Source: Melitaea cinxia
Taxonomy: Eukaryota; Arthropoda; Insecta; Lepidoptera; Nymphalidae
Direction: 5' to 3'
DNA: 64,000 nucleotides
Assembly (NCBI RefSeq): GCF_905220565.1
Contig: NC_059416.1
Coordinates: 1,736,001-1,800,000, forward strand
The first letter of the stretch is position 1; each line of letters begins with the position of its first letter. Positions 11,688 to 23,948 of this stretch are shown piece by piece. The position numbers were made by a program, and so were the translations under genes. A model generated the notes under the pieces. That model was not told the DNA's origin and did not search any database. It saw nothing but the letters and a program-made list of their open reading frames with translations.

Positions 11688-11770
11688 ATTTTTGGCGTGA
11701 GCTTTTGGAGGCTTGTGTTCAGCAGTGGACTATGATAGGCTGAAATGATGATGATGAATGATGATAAAAC
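11688..11770 (+). repeat. Family 2 tail fragment
   Basis: Only the 3' end is present: ggaggcttgtgttcagcag followed by a GATGAT microsatellite tail. This tail polarity sets the family's orientation. Confidence 0.75.
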
Positions 11771-11978
11771 ATAGATAATAATGTTGCATGACATATTGAC
11801 GACTATGTCACGGTATGTCTCTGTGGCGTGACAATATCCAAGGACTCGGACATTATTACAAGAAAATTATTACACAAATATTTAGGTTCTGTTGTAGCAC
11901 CAACTAAAAAACTATTATTTGTTCTTTTTAGTATTTATTAAAATGAATAAATAAATAATAAAGAAATATCTTATAACA

Positions 11979-12200
11979 TACACACACAGTCGTCTGTTCC
12001 CATGCTAAGCAACTTAATGCTTGTGTTACAGGTAACAGTCAACTGTTATACCTAAATATTTTTTTGGATAAATATACATAGAAATAATATACGTATAAAT
12101 ATATAAATACACATATTACACCCAGACTCAGGCGGGAATCGAACCCGCAACCCACGGAACAGAAAGATGGGCCACTACAAACTGCGCCAACGGGCTAGTC
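11979..12200 (-). repeat. Family 4 tRNA-derived SINE
   Basis: Complete minus copy. The tRNA-like head is at the right (gggaatcgaacccgcaac ... gcgccaacgggct). The body to the left includes acaggtaacagtcaac and gtcgtctgttccca. Confidence 0.88.
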
Positions 12201-12861
12201 AAAATTAATCTTTATTACTTTTCATATTGGTTAAAAAAGACATTAATTTTGCTGTTGATAATATAATACATTTATTACACATTCATAATAAAATACATTT
12301 TTGAGTAAGTATAAGCTTATGTTATATAATTCCATTTTTACAAGTTTCTCGGAACAATAAAATTGACCAAAGCAGCTACGAAAAATCGCAAAAATAAAAC
12401 AAGAAACCACAGATTTTAATAATAAAATAGAATAATAAAAATAATATCGGGGTGGATTTAACAACAAGCCTGAAAATATTTCAAAGGAACTAATCCTCTT
12501 TGGGAATAAAGAAACGCCGAATTTAATAAATCAGAATAAATCTCTTTCGGGTTGAAATTGATGATTTTGTCGGTGCTGGCCAAAAAGTGAGCGGGTTGGC
12601 CCCACCGGGAGCGATGGCGGACGTAATGGAAACTACATTGTAATTATCCATTGATCTCTCTTTTTACAAGCTTTTGTTTAATTTGTTTTGTTACTGTTCA
12701 ATGAATTTGTGCGAATAATTTTTATATCCGACCAATATGTTGTATATTGGGGGGAATATTTTAAAGCTTGTTAAAGATTGATATGTTTCAGGATTTCTCC
12801 CAAAAATAATAACAAAATAACTTCTTTCTTGGACCTAATTTAAATTTGAATATTTTTTTTT
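12201..12861. other. Intergenic, nothing recognised
   Basis: AT-rich except for a short GC-richer patch at about 12575-12620 with no family resemblance I can support. Confidence 0.45.
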
Positions 12862-13092
12862 ACATACACACACGGTCGTCTGTGCCAATGATAAGCAATT
12901 TAATGCTTGTGTTAACGGTAGCATCCGACTATTAAAACTATATTTTAAATATACATACACATATACATTAAATTTAATACATATATAAATACAAATATTA
13001 CACCCAGACTCAGGTGTGAATCGAACCACGCGTCATCGCAACCCGCAGAACAGAAAGCAGGGCCACTACAAATGCGCCAACGGGTCAGTCTT
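12862..13092 (-). repeat. Family 4 tRNA-derived SINE
   Basis: Minus copy about 0.7 kb from the previous one. The B-box region is disrupted by a short insertion (tcgaaccacgcgtcatcgca), so its promoter is probably dead. Confidence 0.82.
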
Positions 13093-13792
13093 ATTTGAAA
13101 TTGCAACTGAAGGAAACATATTAAAATAAAATTTGAAATATAGATCACATTAGAACGTAATAAGTTAAAATGAAAGCAGAAAGTGGCCCGAAGAAATCAT
13201 CAATTTCTTTATCTGCTTAAACTTTACGTGTTAGAACATTATCTCAGCAACTAGCTATTGCGCTAGCAGTTGTAAGTAAGCCCCACTCATAATAGATATT
13301 CAAACAGTGACATAGATGCTTATATGAACTTATCATTCAATTGTGTTATGTGTCTCTCTCATATAACCTCTGAAATGACATTTTATGTTATTTAGTGGAT
13401 TTTTATTCATTTTTAGACCTCTTACTCAATGTAGGGGATGAGTCGGAGATCAATCATCCATGCTACTTGACTGCGGGTTTGCTATAATATTAAAAAACAA
13501 AAACTCGAGTGAGAAACAACTAATAGAAAATCAACGGAGACGGCTGGAACAAGATAAAAATTCGATAATTACACAAAGTCAGCGAAATTGAAACAATATC
13601 AAACATTATGTACGGTAATACGGTAGGCTTTCGAAATTTTATGCAACATCATACATAACATGCACTCGGAATCTTATTTGAATAAAAAATAATTAATTAA
13701 AATAAATAAATTTCTTTTATAACAATACGAAGTTTTCAATAACGAAATAAAGTTGGACACACACGCATTAGTGGCTTTGTTGTTTCACATTT

Positions 13793-14230
13793 AACCACTT
13801 CAAAAAAGGAGTAGGTTACTCAATTCGACCGTTTTTTTTTTTTATTTATATTCGGGGATAACTTCGTCGATTATGAACCGATTTTAATAATTCTTTTTTT
13901 TTTTTCGTTAAAAAGGAGATATCCTAAGTGTGGTACCATGATAAGGGAACCAGGATCTTATGATGAGATCCCAGAGAAATCGAGGAAAATCCTCGAATAT
14001 CCGCATATTTTTTTACTGAGTATATCGATTTTGATGATTTTTAATTTAACCGAAAGCCGATGTTTATCATGTAGTCACATTTAAATTTCATCGATATTTG
14101 ATAACAACTTTTGAAGTAATCTTTGATAATGCGTATTTACTTGACTATTTTTTCGTCTACCTACGTTGTATTACTTGTCGATTCTAATTGAAGTCGGTTT
14201 TTTTTTCATTTACCAACAAACACAATTATT
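13793..14230 (+). mobile_element. Family 5 MITE-like element, full length
   Basis: About 440 bp, with inverted ends: accacttcaaaaaagg at the left against ttgaagtcggtttttttt near the right, followed by the constant aacacaattatt. Sister copies at 30582, 52211 and 62021 share the same ends. No transposase ORF is present, so it is non-autonomous. Target duplications are not clear and the superfamily is unassigned. Confidence 0.72.
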
Positions 14231-14232
14231 AT

Positions 14233-14476
14233 AAGGCTAGGGTGGCAGACAAGTGTACGGTCCACCTGATGGTAAGCGGTTACTGTAGCGTTACTCACTG
14301 AAGACCTTAAATATCGCAAGCGTATTGCCGACCTGACTCTCTGGCTACCTTACTCTACAAGATCACAACACTAATTGACAGCGGTATTATTTGACTGTGA
14401 TCTGTAAGGTGGGTACTTCTTCAGGTGGGTTGCGCCAGATTTTGAGCAGGACATTTCCTACCTCAATGGATCCTCC
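14233..14476 (-). repeat. Family 1 retroposon, old copy
   Basis: Minus copy lying directly against the family 5 element. gtccacctgatggtaagcgg and the gagcaggacatttcctacct end are recognisable, with many substitutions and small deletions. Confidence 0.75.
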
Positions 14477-14642
14477 ATCATCGCAATCATATTCATTACA
14501 GTCATTTTATGATTTATACTCTATCACGTTTATGTCAGTTGTGTCCTACTGTATAAGTTGTTATTAAGTCAGTTATTGTCAACTGTGTAAGTATTCCATC
14601 AAATACTAATTTTGTAACGTAACAAACATACTTTCTTGACTC

Positions 14643-14850
14643 GCGTCTTCAACGCGTTTGCGCAGCGGTCACAGTACTGGCCGTTGCGCTGGCGGTCAGG
14701 GGTTCGATCCCCGCTCACGACAGATATTTGTATCAACCATATAGATTTTAGTCGTGGTTTGGGCGTTGTGTTTGTGTATTGTGTATTTCCGGACCCCCAA
14801 CATAGGAGAAAATCCCACTGAGGGCCGTTGAGTGTCAAGAACTTATTTAT
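14643..14850 (+). repeat. Family 3 tRNA-derived SINE
   Basis: The tRNA-like head contains ggttcgatccccgct (B box), followed by tttgtatcaaccatatag and the body agaaaatcccactgaggg. It ends in a TTTA run. Other family 3 copies have the same head with diverged bodies. Confidence 0.75.
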
Positions 14851-15339
14851 TTATTTATTTTAATTTTTTTTTAAACATACATAAAAATGTAGAAACGTAA
14901 AAACGCCCATCGTATAGTAGACTACAGACTAAACGAAGAACCAAAAGGTTATGTTAAAAAAGAAAAACTCCATTTTATTACGTGAATTTTCATCCGTAAC
15001 AGTATCATGTTTTATTTATACCGACGGATTTAAGGCTTAACGTCCACGATTTTAAGCTTTAACGCGGCGATATGTAAACATAACGAAAATTATATTGAAT
15101 TTGTAATTTATGTGTGTTAGAAAGTTGTTATTGATGTTCGTATATGATTATTTAGGAATGATGTGTTAAAGTGGTCTCATGTTTGTCTGTGTGTTTCTTC
15201 TGACACATCAACTTATATATAATCGTGGTATATTATATATTTCCTGTCATTTTTTTTAAATTATCTTACTATACTTTTTTTTAATTGACTTAAGAAACAG
15301 TTTTTATGTAGCCTCATAATTTTATTTATAGTGCACTGG

Positions 15340-15502
15340 CGACCCGCCCCGGCTTCGCACGGTTGCAAAAACTATCAGCGTTCCTCTACAATAATCACTC
15401 TATTTACTAAAGAAAACCGCACCAAAATCTGTTGCGTAGTTTTAAAGATCTAAGCACACAGACAGCGGGAAGCGACTTTGTTTTATACTATGTAATGATA
15501 TG
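15340..15502 (+). repeat. Family 8 dispersed repeat (short form)
   Basis: Clear head cgacccgccccggcttcg and end gggaagcgactttgttttat. Internally shorter than the 17508 copy. Confidence 0.8.
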
Positions 15503-15847
15503 AAATTTTAATATTAGCGACTTATATGAGTGCCTTCAATAAATATATCTTTCTATCTAGAAAGTCTCAAAGCTTCGACTACAAACATAACTTTATAAAA
15601 TCGTTACGAATATCTGGTATTCCCTTTTGGTTATCAAAACGTAGACTTGTTCCTAAGACGCTCGACTGAAAGCATTTCTATTGTTAATATTTGAAAAGGT
15701 GTTCTTGTAATGTTCGTTTTTATTTCAATAATCCGACTTCTGATTGATCCTTTTTGATATTGAAAAAGATTCAATACAGAGTTATTTATTGATGGTTATT
15801 TTTAGTTGTAAAAGTCTAATCTAAATTCCTTTGTTCATTCTTCAAGC
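15503..15847. other. AT-rich spacer
   Basis: Nothing recognised on either strand. Confidence 0.5.
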
Positions 15848-15983
15848 ATTTCAGCCTATCGAAGTCCACTGCTGAACATTGGCCTCCACAAGTTCGCGCC
15901 AAAAATGGCGTGAACTCATGTGTGCCGCCCATAGTCACCACACTGGGTCGGCGAGTTATTGACCGCAGGGCTGGCTTTATCAT
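15848..15983 (-). repeat. Family 2 repeat, truncated
   Basis: The RTE-like tail is at the left (cagcctatcgaagtccactg). The element stops after about 135 bases at cagggctggctttatc. Confidence 0.82.
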
Positions 15984-17507
15984 TAATAATATTATATATT
16001 TTAGTTCAAATTTTTCATTACATAACGTTTAAATTTATTATCTAATATAACCTAAAATTATCGATTTAACCTATTATAATCATCGAGAAGACCTTCGTTT
16101 TTCAATGTCCAAGACTTTGAAAACAAAGTTAAATTTTGTAGCGTTCATTGGGGCGATGTTTCGAAGGAATCTGAAATCACGCGAACTGAAGCGACGTGAT
16201 GCGATACAAAGTGACGTGCACTTAACATGACGTGAATTAAAGCGACAAGTTGGGATGGGTTTATAAAAAATAAATTTATATGTTTAGTTTCATTTAGCTT
16301 TGCCCAGCAGTAGAATGTTTACAGGTAAATTTATACACACTATATTATATCAGTAACTAAAATAAGGCGTGAATCGAAACGTAACCAGCAAAACGAATCG
16401 TCATATAACAAAACCTTTTACCGTAATCTATGGTTCGAGGGTAAAGAACATTTTCAGTGCCGTTCACATATTTTCATAAAAGTGGAATGTTACATACAAA
16501 CAAACACATTTGTAAAATAAATTGCTATAGATGTGCAGCTATGCTAGTGTTGCGCGCTTTTTACTTTTATCGATATCGAGTATCGATTTTTGAAACTTTA
16601 AATTTATTTTGTACATAAAAAATAATTTTAAAGTGTTTTGAGAGTCTAGTACTATTTTTACGTACTTTACCAACCGCATATCCGCATATACTAATATTAT
16701 AAAGCAAATAGTGTACTGTTTCACCAGTAATAATTTGAAGAAAAATATAGCCTATAGCCTTTGTTGATAAATGGACTATCCAACGTAAAACGAATTTCTC
16801 AGATTTTAGGGTTTAAACGAACAAACAAACAAACATTTCAGCCTCATAATATTAGTATAGACATCTACATTAGCAAGTAAAAGAAATCTTGAACGAGTGT
16901 TTTACGATTTTATTTATTTTTACTCAACTGTTCTTTACTCAACTATTCGCACAATCTTTTATTATTATACTACAATAATTTTTTTCTCATAAAATTTTCT
17001 CTTAAAACTCTGAAAGCTACACCTTTCTGTTCAGAACAATAAACAGTTAAGTGTTAACTTCTGAATTATTCTCTTTTAACAAAACCAGGTGATCTTTGTA
17101 ACCGACTACAGAAAGATGAGTAAGTGTGGATTTTTTTTTTTTTTTGATGTATATTATCAATTTTACTGACTTATACAGATTGATTGTATTTATTATAATA
17201 TTTACTGATTACAGGAAATTATTTCAATAACTATTTTTGTATTATTTCATTAACATTAAATAATTTCTTTTAAGATATTTTCTGTCAAAAACAGGCAAAT
17301 TTATTTTTTTGAAAACTAATTTTTCTTTACTAGTTCCACAATCTCAAACTGTGATTATTATTATTTTTGTTATTATAACAATTATAAGTTTCGTTTATCC
17401 TTTAAATAAATAGTCAGAATAACAGTATAAGATATGAAGTAAGTTTCACATTTATTCCTTATCTGATTAGAAAAATCTAAGCTAGAAAAGAGATTTTATA
17501 AAATGAC
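15984..17507. other. AT-rich intergenic stretch with a repeat remnant
   Basis: 16680-16860 is bounded by actaatattataaagc and cataatattagtatag, which are inverted relatives of each other, with aaacgaacaaacaaac inside; this looks like a decayed short transposable element. Otherwise nothing is recognised. Confidence 0.45.
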
Positions 17508-17692
17508 TAGCGACCCGCCCCGGCTTCGCACGTTTGCAAAAACTATCGGTGTTCCTCTACTATATTATGCATGTATTATACATATAAACCTTCGTCTGAA
17601 ATAACTCTATTTACTAAAGAAATCAGCATCAAAATCTTGATCTAAGTATACATACAGTGGGAAGCGACTTTGTTTTATATTATGTAATGATA
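17508..17692 (+). repeat. Family 8 dispersed repeat (short form)
   Basis: Third copy of the short form. Its head cgacccgccccggcttcg and the end gggaagcgactttgttttat are conserved. Confidence 0.82.
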
Positions 17693-17759
17693 AATAAAAA
17701 TTAATACTCTTGTTCACAACCATCCATTTCTTTAAATATAATAAAGTATATAGGTATAT

Positions 17760-17914
17760 CATCATTACAGCCTATACAGTCCACTGCTGGATATAGGCCT
17801 CCACGAGTTTACGCCAAAAGTAGCGTGAACTCATGTGTTTTGCCCATAGTCACCACGCTGGGCAGGCGGGTTGGTGACCGCAGGGCTGGCTTTGTCGCAC
17901 CGAAGACGCTTTAG
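17760..17914 (-). repeat. Family 2 repeat, truncated
   Basis: ATC-type tail and RTE-like end at the left. Truncated at accgaagacgctt. Confidence 0.85.
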
Positions 17915-18344
17915 GTATATAGGTACCTGAAAATTAGATTTATCCGCATCTACATATTTAATTCTGGCGACCTCTGTCCGTCTATATCGTCTACACGATA
18001 AGTAATCACTAGCACATCATATACTAAAACCCTCTGCATCTTACGTTGTAAGTATTATTCCGATCGGTTCAGTAGTTTTCGAAGTATAACAGAACAAAAA
18101 AAAAACGGCTCTTCATTTATAAGTATAGATTTATACACACATTCAAATTGAAATATTGAAAACGAAGTTAACACATATACGTCGTGTATTATGAAAGGCA
18201 TTTATTTCAAATCCAATAAATATTATTTATTGCTTTGAAGATTTAACTGCGACGGATTTTAAATCGTTTAACGTTAAAACGATCATTATTTATTTATACG
18301 AATCAATCGCATACGCTTAACTAAATAAATCACACGGTTTTACA

Positions 18345-18602
18345 CACTTTTTTTATACAACTAGGTCGGCAAACAAGCGTGCGGTTCACCCGATGGCAAG
18401 CGATTACCGTAGCCTATAGACATCAGAATCATCGCAAATGTGTTGCCGACCCACTCTCAGTTCCTCCCGGGAGCTCTGGTCACCTTGTTCACCACAGGAA
18501 CACAACACTGCTTGACAGCAGTGTTATTAACTTAGTTGTGATCTTCCAGGTCGAGGTACTCCCCCACTCGGGCTGCTCCAGATTTTGAGCGGAGCATTTC
18601 AC
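18345..18602 (-). repeat. Family 1 retroposon
   Basis: Minus copy with the 3' end (aggtcggcaaacaagcgt) at the left and tgctccagattttgagcgga at the right. The 128-codon minus ORF at 18489-18875 starts outside and ends in it, and has no other support. Confidence 0.85.
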
Positions 18603-19344
18603 CAATTTTGCGCCAATTTGGCATGTATATGCATTGGGTAATGCTATAAGGCTATATAACATCATATTATAAGTAGAAAAATATAAATAATTTACTCTAA
18701 CCTCATGGTTATTATACACTAAACTTGAGCTAATGCTTCCTATAGCACAAAAGAAATAAAATAGTTTCTCTACATATAATATATCTGTTCTAAATGAGTC
18801 ATTACTAATACGAAAAATATCTAAATTTGACAAATACTTGTAAAAAATAAATTCACTATATTTCAATAACTTCAACTTTTATCTCTATTGACCTTTATCG
18901 ATATTTTAACCTCACCGATGTATATTCAAAAACCGTGAAAAAGTTCTTTTTATTTATTTTTTATCGATAAAACGTCCCATCACTAGAGCCAGTAAAAAGG
19001 TTAACATTGCGCAGAGTGATGCATGAGGACGATTTTTAACGGGCCATCACTAAAGGCTTTCAGAGGAAAAATTTATTTACTAAAACAATTCTTTTGTTTC
19101 ACTTGATTTTACTGATGAATAAATGGGATGAAAATTTATATAGATATTTTGTGTCCTAAATAGGGATAAATAGGCTAAACTCTCTTTATCTCTATTAGGT
19201 ATAAACAAGATTCTTGTGTAAGGGATAAGTTATTTTTTAGCAAATCTAAAAATATATTATTTCAGATATAATTATTTTGCAGGAAAAAATTCTAGGAATA
19301 TATTTTTAAATATGCTCTCTTTCACAGGATATTAATAAATAATA
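18603..19344. other. AT-rich intergenic stretch
   Basis: No gene or shared repeat recognised. Confidence 0.5.
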
Positions 19345-19475
19345 ATAAACGCTTCACACTCGACGGTCCCCAGTAGGATTTTCTCCTGTCCACAAACGCC
19401 CATATCACGACCAACATCTATATGGCTAATACAAATGTTTGTCGTGAACGGGGATCGAACCCGCGACAACTAGCG
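19345..19475 (-). repeat. Family 3 tRNA-derived SINE fragment
   Basis: The minus B box is seen as ggggatcgaacccgcga. The neighbouring aatacaaatgtttgtcgtg is the family's constant linker. Confidence 0.75.
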
Positions 19476-19639
19476 CTATATTATTAGGACTATATGCATA
19501 TGTATATTATTAAATTTTGAATTTTCAGATAAAAACAACGAGAACTTATTCAAGGTCCCTATAGTGTCATTATATGTCATAATAATTACATAACATTTAT
19601 ACTGTGATCCATTGTCAGTCATACCTAATATTTGTTTGT

Positions 19640-20232
19640 ACTAGCGGTCGCCCAGTGGGCGAAATTCAACCATAATTAATTAAAATTATAATTTAAGGAT
19701 TACATTATTAAGGTTCTGTTGTCAAAGACAATACTTCTATAATATTAAACAAAAGAATATATATGCGTGTGTGTGTCAAATAGATGGTAGTGTGTGCAAT
19801 CATCATCATCATCATCATCATTCCAGCCTATTGCAGTCCACTGCTGGACATAGGCCTCCACAAGTTCGCGCCATAAATGCGTGAACTCATGTCTGTTGCC
19901 CATAGTCACCACGCTGGGCAGGCGGGTTGGTAACTGCAGTGTGTTTCAAAGCCAGCGGTTAGATGGTTATCCCGCCACCGGTCGGCTTCTTAAGTTCCAA
20001 GGTGGTAGTGGAACCTAGTTATCCCTTAGTCGCTTCTTACGACACCCACCCGTGTGTAATGTGTTCTCGTATTGATTTAATGTATTTTTTTTGCATCATT
20101 AAAAAAAATTTAGTATTTTGCACTCCTTCTGTATATATAAACTATAACTGTGCGAAATTCCACACTCCACCGTCCGCGCAATTTTCGTAAAAAGGGGTAC
20201 AAAGTTTTTGCTTCACGTATTAATATATAGAT
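19640..20232 (+). repeat. Family 6 repeat split by a family 2 insertion
   Basis: The left part (ctagcggtcgcccagtggg to about 19799) and right part (about 20059 to cacgtattaatatatag) match uninterrupted copies at 31498 and 53226. The break falls at the site that reads gtgtgtgtaatg in those copies. Here gtgtgtgcaat precedes and gtgtgtaatg follows the insert, consistent with a target-site duplication of about 10 bases. Confidence 0.8.
19800..20058 (-). repeat. Family 2 repeat nested in family 6
   Basis: Has a seven-unit CAT-type tail at the left, the RTE-like end, and the body through cgcttcttacgacacccac. It is younger than the family 6 copy that it interrupts. Confidence 0.87.
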
Positions 20233-20296
20233 TAAAAATTTCATTTAAAAGTAGATGAAAAGGTAGGAAAATCTCGTGACTTGCTTAATCTGCTTT

Positions 20297-20549
20297 TTTT
20301 TTATACTTCTAGAGGGGCAAAAAAGTGTACGGTTTACTTGATGATAAGCGATTACTATACGCTATAGTTGTAACACCAGGAGCACTGCAACCTGGTTGCC
20401 GACTTTCGTTATCAACACAATGTTTCTAGGGTAGTTCTGGCTATGTTACAGGAAAGCAACACTAATGGAGAGCCAGTGCTATTTACTTGTAATCTTTCGT
20501 AAGACAACAGTCAGCTGCTCCAGAATTTGAACAAGATATTTTTGTCTTA
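20297..20549 (-). repeat. Family 1 retroposon, highly diverged
   Basis: Minus copy. The order of landmarks is kept (gtgtacggtttacttgatga ... cagctgctccagaatttga), but most blocks carry substitutions. Confidence 0.7.
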
Positions 20550-20837
20550 ATTTAAATGAAAATTATAATTAAATTTTGTTCTATTCCGTCACCGGACCAT
20601 TTTCTAGAATAATCGAAAAATAATAAATAGAACGCCGTCGAAGAACGAGTGTTTAATGTAAAAATAGCTTTCGACCTCATTAACATAGACTTAGAATGAC
20701 TGGATAAGGTATATAAATTTTAAAAAATGACGAGCGTCAGATGATGAGACAATTCAAGATGACGAGCTGGCATCGCGGTTACTTAAGTATTGAGCTGGCA
20801 ACTAGGGATTTAATCCTCGTTAGTTTTTTGTTTTTTT

Positions 20838-21027
20838 TTTTACAACGAGGATGGTAAATAAGCGTACAGCCAACCTGATGGTAAGCAATTTCCGTAGCTT
20901 GTGTGTGTGATTGGGGGTAGGGTTGGCCACGCCTTGCGATGCTTCTGGTGTGGCAAGCGTCTCGTATGCAACAGTACTCGCTTATCATCAGGTGAGCCGT
21001 ACGCTTGATTACCGACTTAGTTAAATA
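20838..21027. repeat. Fold-back pair of family 1 3' ends
   Basis: The left arm (about 20850-20900) is the minus-strand 3' end of family 1 and the right arm (about 20965-21018) is the plus-strand 3' end. Both therefore point outward around a short middle. The arms pair over roughly 50 bases with mismatches. This is the only such head-to-head copy seen. Confidence 0.72.
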
Positions 21028-21452
21028 AATAAAAAATAATGATAATAAAAAAAATATTAATATATCACTGACACTTCTAGCGTTATTATGAATGTCGAAA
21101 ATGAAACTAACATTATATTTTTTTGACAGTTAGTTAATTTTGATAAAAAAATGACGTCATTTACTTGAAAATAGAAAACGATAATTACTAAAATTGTAGA
21201 AAAACTTGTAACAATAATAGTTTATTGTAAACAAGGGAAACTTATTATTTAACAAAAAAATATTGTAAGGAAATTTTTTATCTAAGTACAAAAAATTAGA
21301 AAGTACTATTTTTTCGGTAAATTATGGAAATGCCTGTATCAGCGCTGATTTTGCGAGTATTTTACCTCACAACTCATTAACCGGGTAAACCGATTTTGAT
21401 GACTTTTAATAATCGAAAGTTATTTTTTATTTCATTATATCACAAATCCCAA

Positions 21453-21665
21453 TTCAGCCTGTAACATCCCACTACTGGGCATAGACCTCTTTCTTCATGT
21501 AGGAGAAGGACCAAGCTTAATCCACGACGCGGTTCTACTACGGTTTGGCGGATATATTCTCCACTAAGTAGCTATTGTTATCAAGTGTATATGATATCAA
21601 CCGGAACCGACAGCTTAACGTGTTCTCCGCGGCACAGCAACGAATTCCTTTGTCCCCATCAAATA
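21453..21665 (-). repeat. Family 3 SINE, tail portion
   Basis: Starts cagcctgtaacatcccact and continues through atgtaggagaaggacc and caaccggaaccgacagc. The tRNA-like head is missing. Confidence 0.75.
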
Positions 21666-22236
21666 TAACTAATATGTCCTCTATATATGTATAGATACAA
21701 GCTGCCCGGACAGACTTCGTTCTGTCAAAAGTTATTAGTAAAAATTAAATTTTTAAATTTTTTTTTAGTATTATACCTTCCGTGGACCTTAAAGAACATA
21801 CAATAAAAAAATAAGCCAAATTGGTCAAACAACATTCAGTTTTATTTATGTAGAATAGATAATAAAATTACTAAAAATCCGTACACGTATAGAAAACAAC
21901 TTAATCCGTTACATAATGCTGACATATTAAACGTAAACAACACGAGATCTAAAATAATCAAGTTTAATTAAACGGTGCCTGAGAAGCGTTTTAGATTATA
22001 ATCCAAAAGGGAATGAATAATTCGACTTTGCTCGTATGTTATTTGTAGGTAATATCAACAACTATAATAGTGCAGTGGTGCGACTAATTTCCTTAACACC
22101 AACCGTCGTGGATTTGGTTCCTAACTAAGGCAAATATAAATATATTTATACTAACATTCGTGTATTTGATTAATACTTTATCGCACAAAATGCATGAATT
22201 GGTGACATAAAATATAGATGTGTAAAATCAAAAATC
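21666..22236. other. AT-rich spacer with a weak repeat
   Basis: 21690-21840 has a head gctgcccggacagacttcg and a late motif ccaaattggtcaaac, in the style of other dispersed elements. No other copy lies in the window. No gene is seen. Confidence 0.4.
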
Positions 22237-22525
22237 AAAATCAGAAATCACTTAATTCAAATATGGGCACACATCAGCACTTTCAAAGCGCCATTTTACA
22301 AATCAAAACTTTAAAGTGATTATTATTTTTGTAAAAGTAAAGCTACCACCGATTCGGAATGTAGATTCTACAGAGAAGAATCAGCAACAAACTTCGCAGT
22401 CACTCTTTTGAAAATAATATATAAACTGTGTTTTAGTACAAAATTAGAAACATGTTGCATAAAATACAGCGTCACTAAGTCCACACATCTTTATCAACTA
22501 TGTAATCCTGCACCGAATAATACGC
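22237..22525 (+). repeat. LINE 3'-UTR-like repeat
   Basis: Contains aagctaccaccgattcgga and atgtagattctacagagaag. A minus fragment with aatctacattccaaattg lies at about 29640-29706. From memory, such segments occur in untranslated tails of lepidopteran LINEs. No coding part is present. Confidence 0.5.
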
Positions 22526-22822
22526 TCAATCTATTAATTTATTTTTAATAAACACTTCAAATTTATGTCGAAGCTATTTATTTTATTTTTATTTATTTAT
22601 TTATTTATTTATTGCAAAATTGTTTGTGGGATTTTATAATACTTGTGACTACCATGACCCAGAAAGGAGACGTTTACTTTGCGTAGTCGGAAACTTGGAG
22701 TTACAATTTTGTTAGTCCCTCTCGTGTTTACACTGCGATCATTGTTATTATTATATTATTCATATTAAAACAATCAAAATTCCTGCAAACTTCATTATAA
22801 ATTAATAGTTTTGATCATAACT

Positions 22823-23068
22823 TCAGCCTATCGCAGTCCACTGCTGGACAAACAACTGCTGGAAAAATCGCGTGAACTTATGTGTTTTGCCCATAGTCAC
22901 CGCGCTGGGCAGGCGGGCTGTTGACCGCAAGGCTGGCTTTGTCGCACCGAAGACGCTGCTGCCCGTATTCGGCCTGTGTATTTCAAAGCCAGCAGTTAGA
23001 TGGTTATCCCGCCATCGGTCGGCTTTTTAAGTTCCAAAGTAGCAGTGGAATTGTGTCATCCCTCAAAA
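22823..23068 (-). repeat. Family 2 repeat
   Basis: RTE-like end at the left with a local rearrangement (ctgctggacaaacaactgctgg). The body is good through ccgccatcggtcggc. Confidence 0.85.
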
Positions 23069-23082
23069 AAATCAATCAAATC

Positions 23083-23262
23083 AAAAGCTGATGTTTATCA
23101 TGTGGTCACATCTAAATTTCATTGAGATCTGATTACAACTTTTGGAGTAATCTTTGATAATGCGTATTTACTTGACTATTTTTTCGTCTACCTACGTTGT
23201 ATTACTTTTCGTTGTAATTGAAATCGGTTTTATTCGTTTGCCAGCAAACACAATTATTTCAG
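23083..23262 (+). repeat. Family 5 MITE, right half
   Basis: Matches the right half of the element at 13793, from aaagctgatgtttatcatgt to cagcaaacacaattatt. It abuts the family 2 copy, which may have replaced the left half. Confidence 0.75.
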
Positions 23263-23948
23263 TCGTATTTATAGTATTCTTGTAAATATTTACAATTATT
23301 TGTTTTGAAAATACCAGACAATCTAAAATAATCGTGTTGAAGATAGTGGACTGTAGACAATTTTATTTAAAACAACGGTTATTTTGGAATCGAAGCCAGA
23401 CGCTACAAGTATCATTTCTGTGTTTCTATATTTAACAACGCTTATATCAACTAATTGTTATCTAGTGACCGTGATCGTAATCCCAAGTTAGGACCAATGT
23501 TATGCACGATCAGGGGCATTGAGAAGTATGTGTGTTTGTATTTATGTATCCATAATCAAGACACGGATTTTTTATCCCAGTGGAGCGTTGAATATAAAGC
23601 GTGTGTTATACACTTAATAAATATTAAAATCGAAGCAAAATCAACTAAATCAATATATCATTTTCGTAATGAAAATAGAACTCAGCTAAAATGACGCACG
23701 TTTTATAATATAACTTATAATATAACTTCATTTACGAATTCCTAAGTAACATCCCTCGGGTATTCCATCGCTTGTTAAAAGTTAATTAGAATGCAGCACT
23801 GCCTGTGAAACTAAAAAAAAGTGATTACTCCAGGTTCTCCCGAAGGGCGTTAATGTAAAACTAAAGCACTACCAAAAAATTACGTAAAAATTAAATCTAC
23901 TAACAAAGAAATAACTTCAAAAATGGTGTCTTTGCATTTCAAATACGA
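23263..23948. other. Intergenic, nothing recognised
   Basis: The 79-codon ORF at 23455-23694 shows no domain or repeat resemblance and is not supported as a gene. Confidence 0.45.

Noticed and set aside
11979..12200. tRNA gene candidate on minus strand
   Set aside because: Belongs to SINE family 4; several copies carry the same non-tRNA body.
18489..18875. 128-codon minus-strand ORF
   Set aside because: Partly inside a family 1 retroposon, otherwise low-complexity AT-rich sequence; no domain, signal peptide or homologue recognised.
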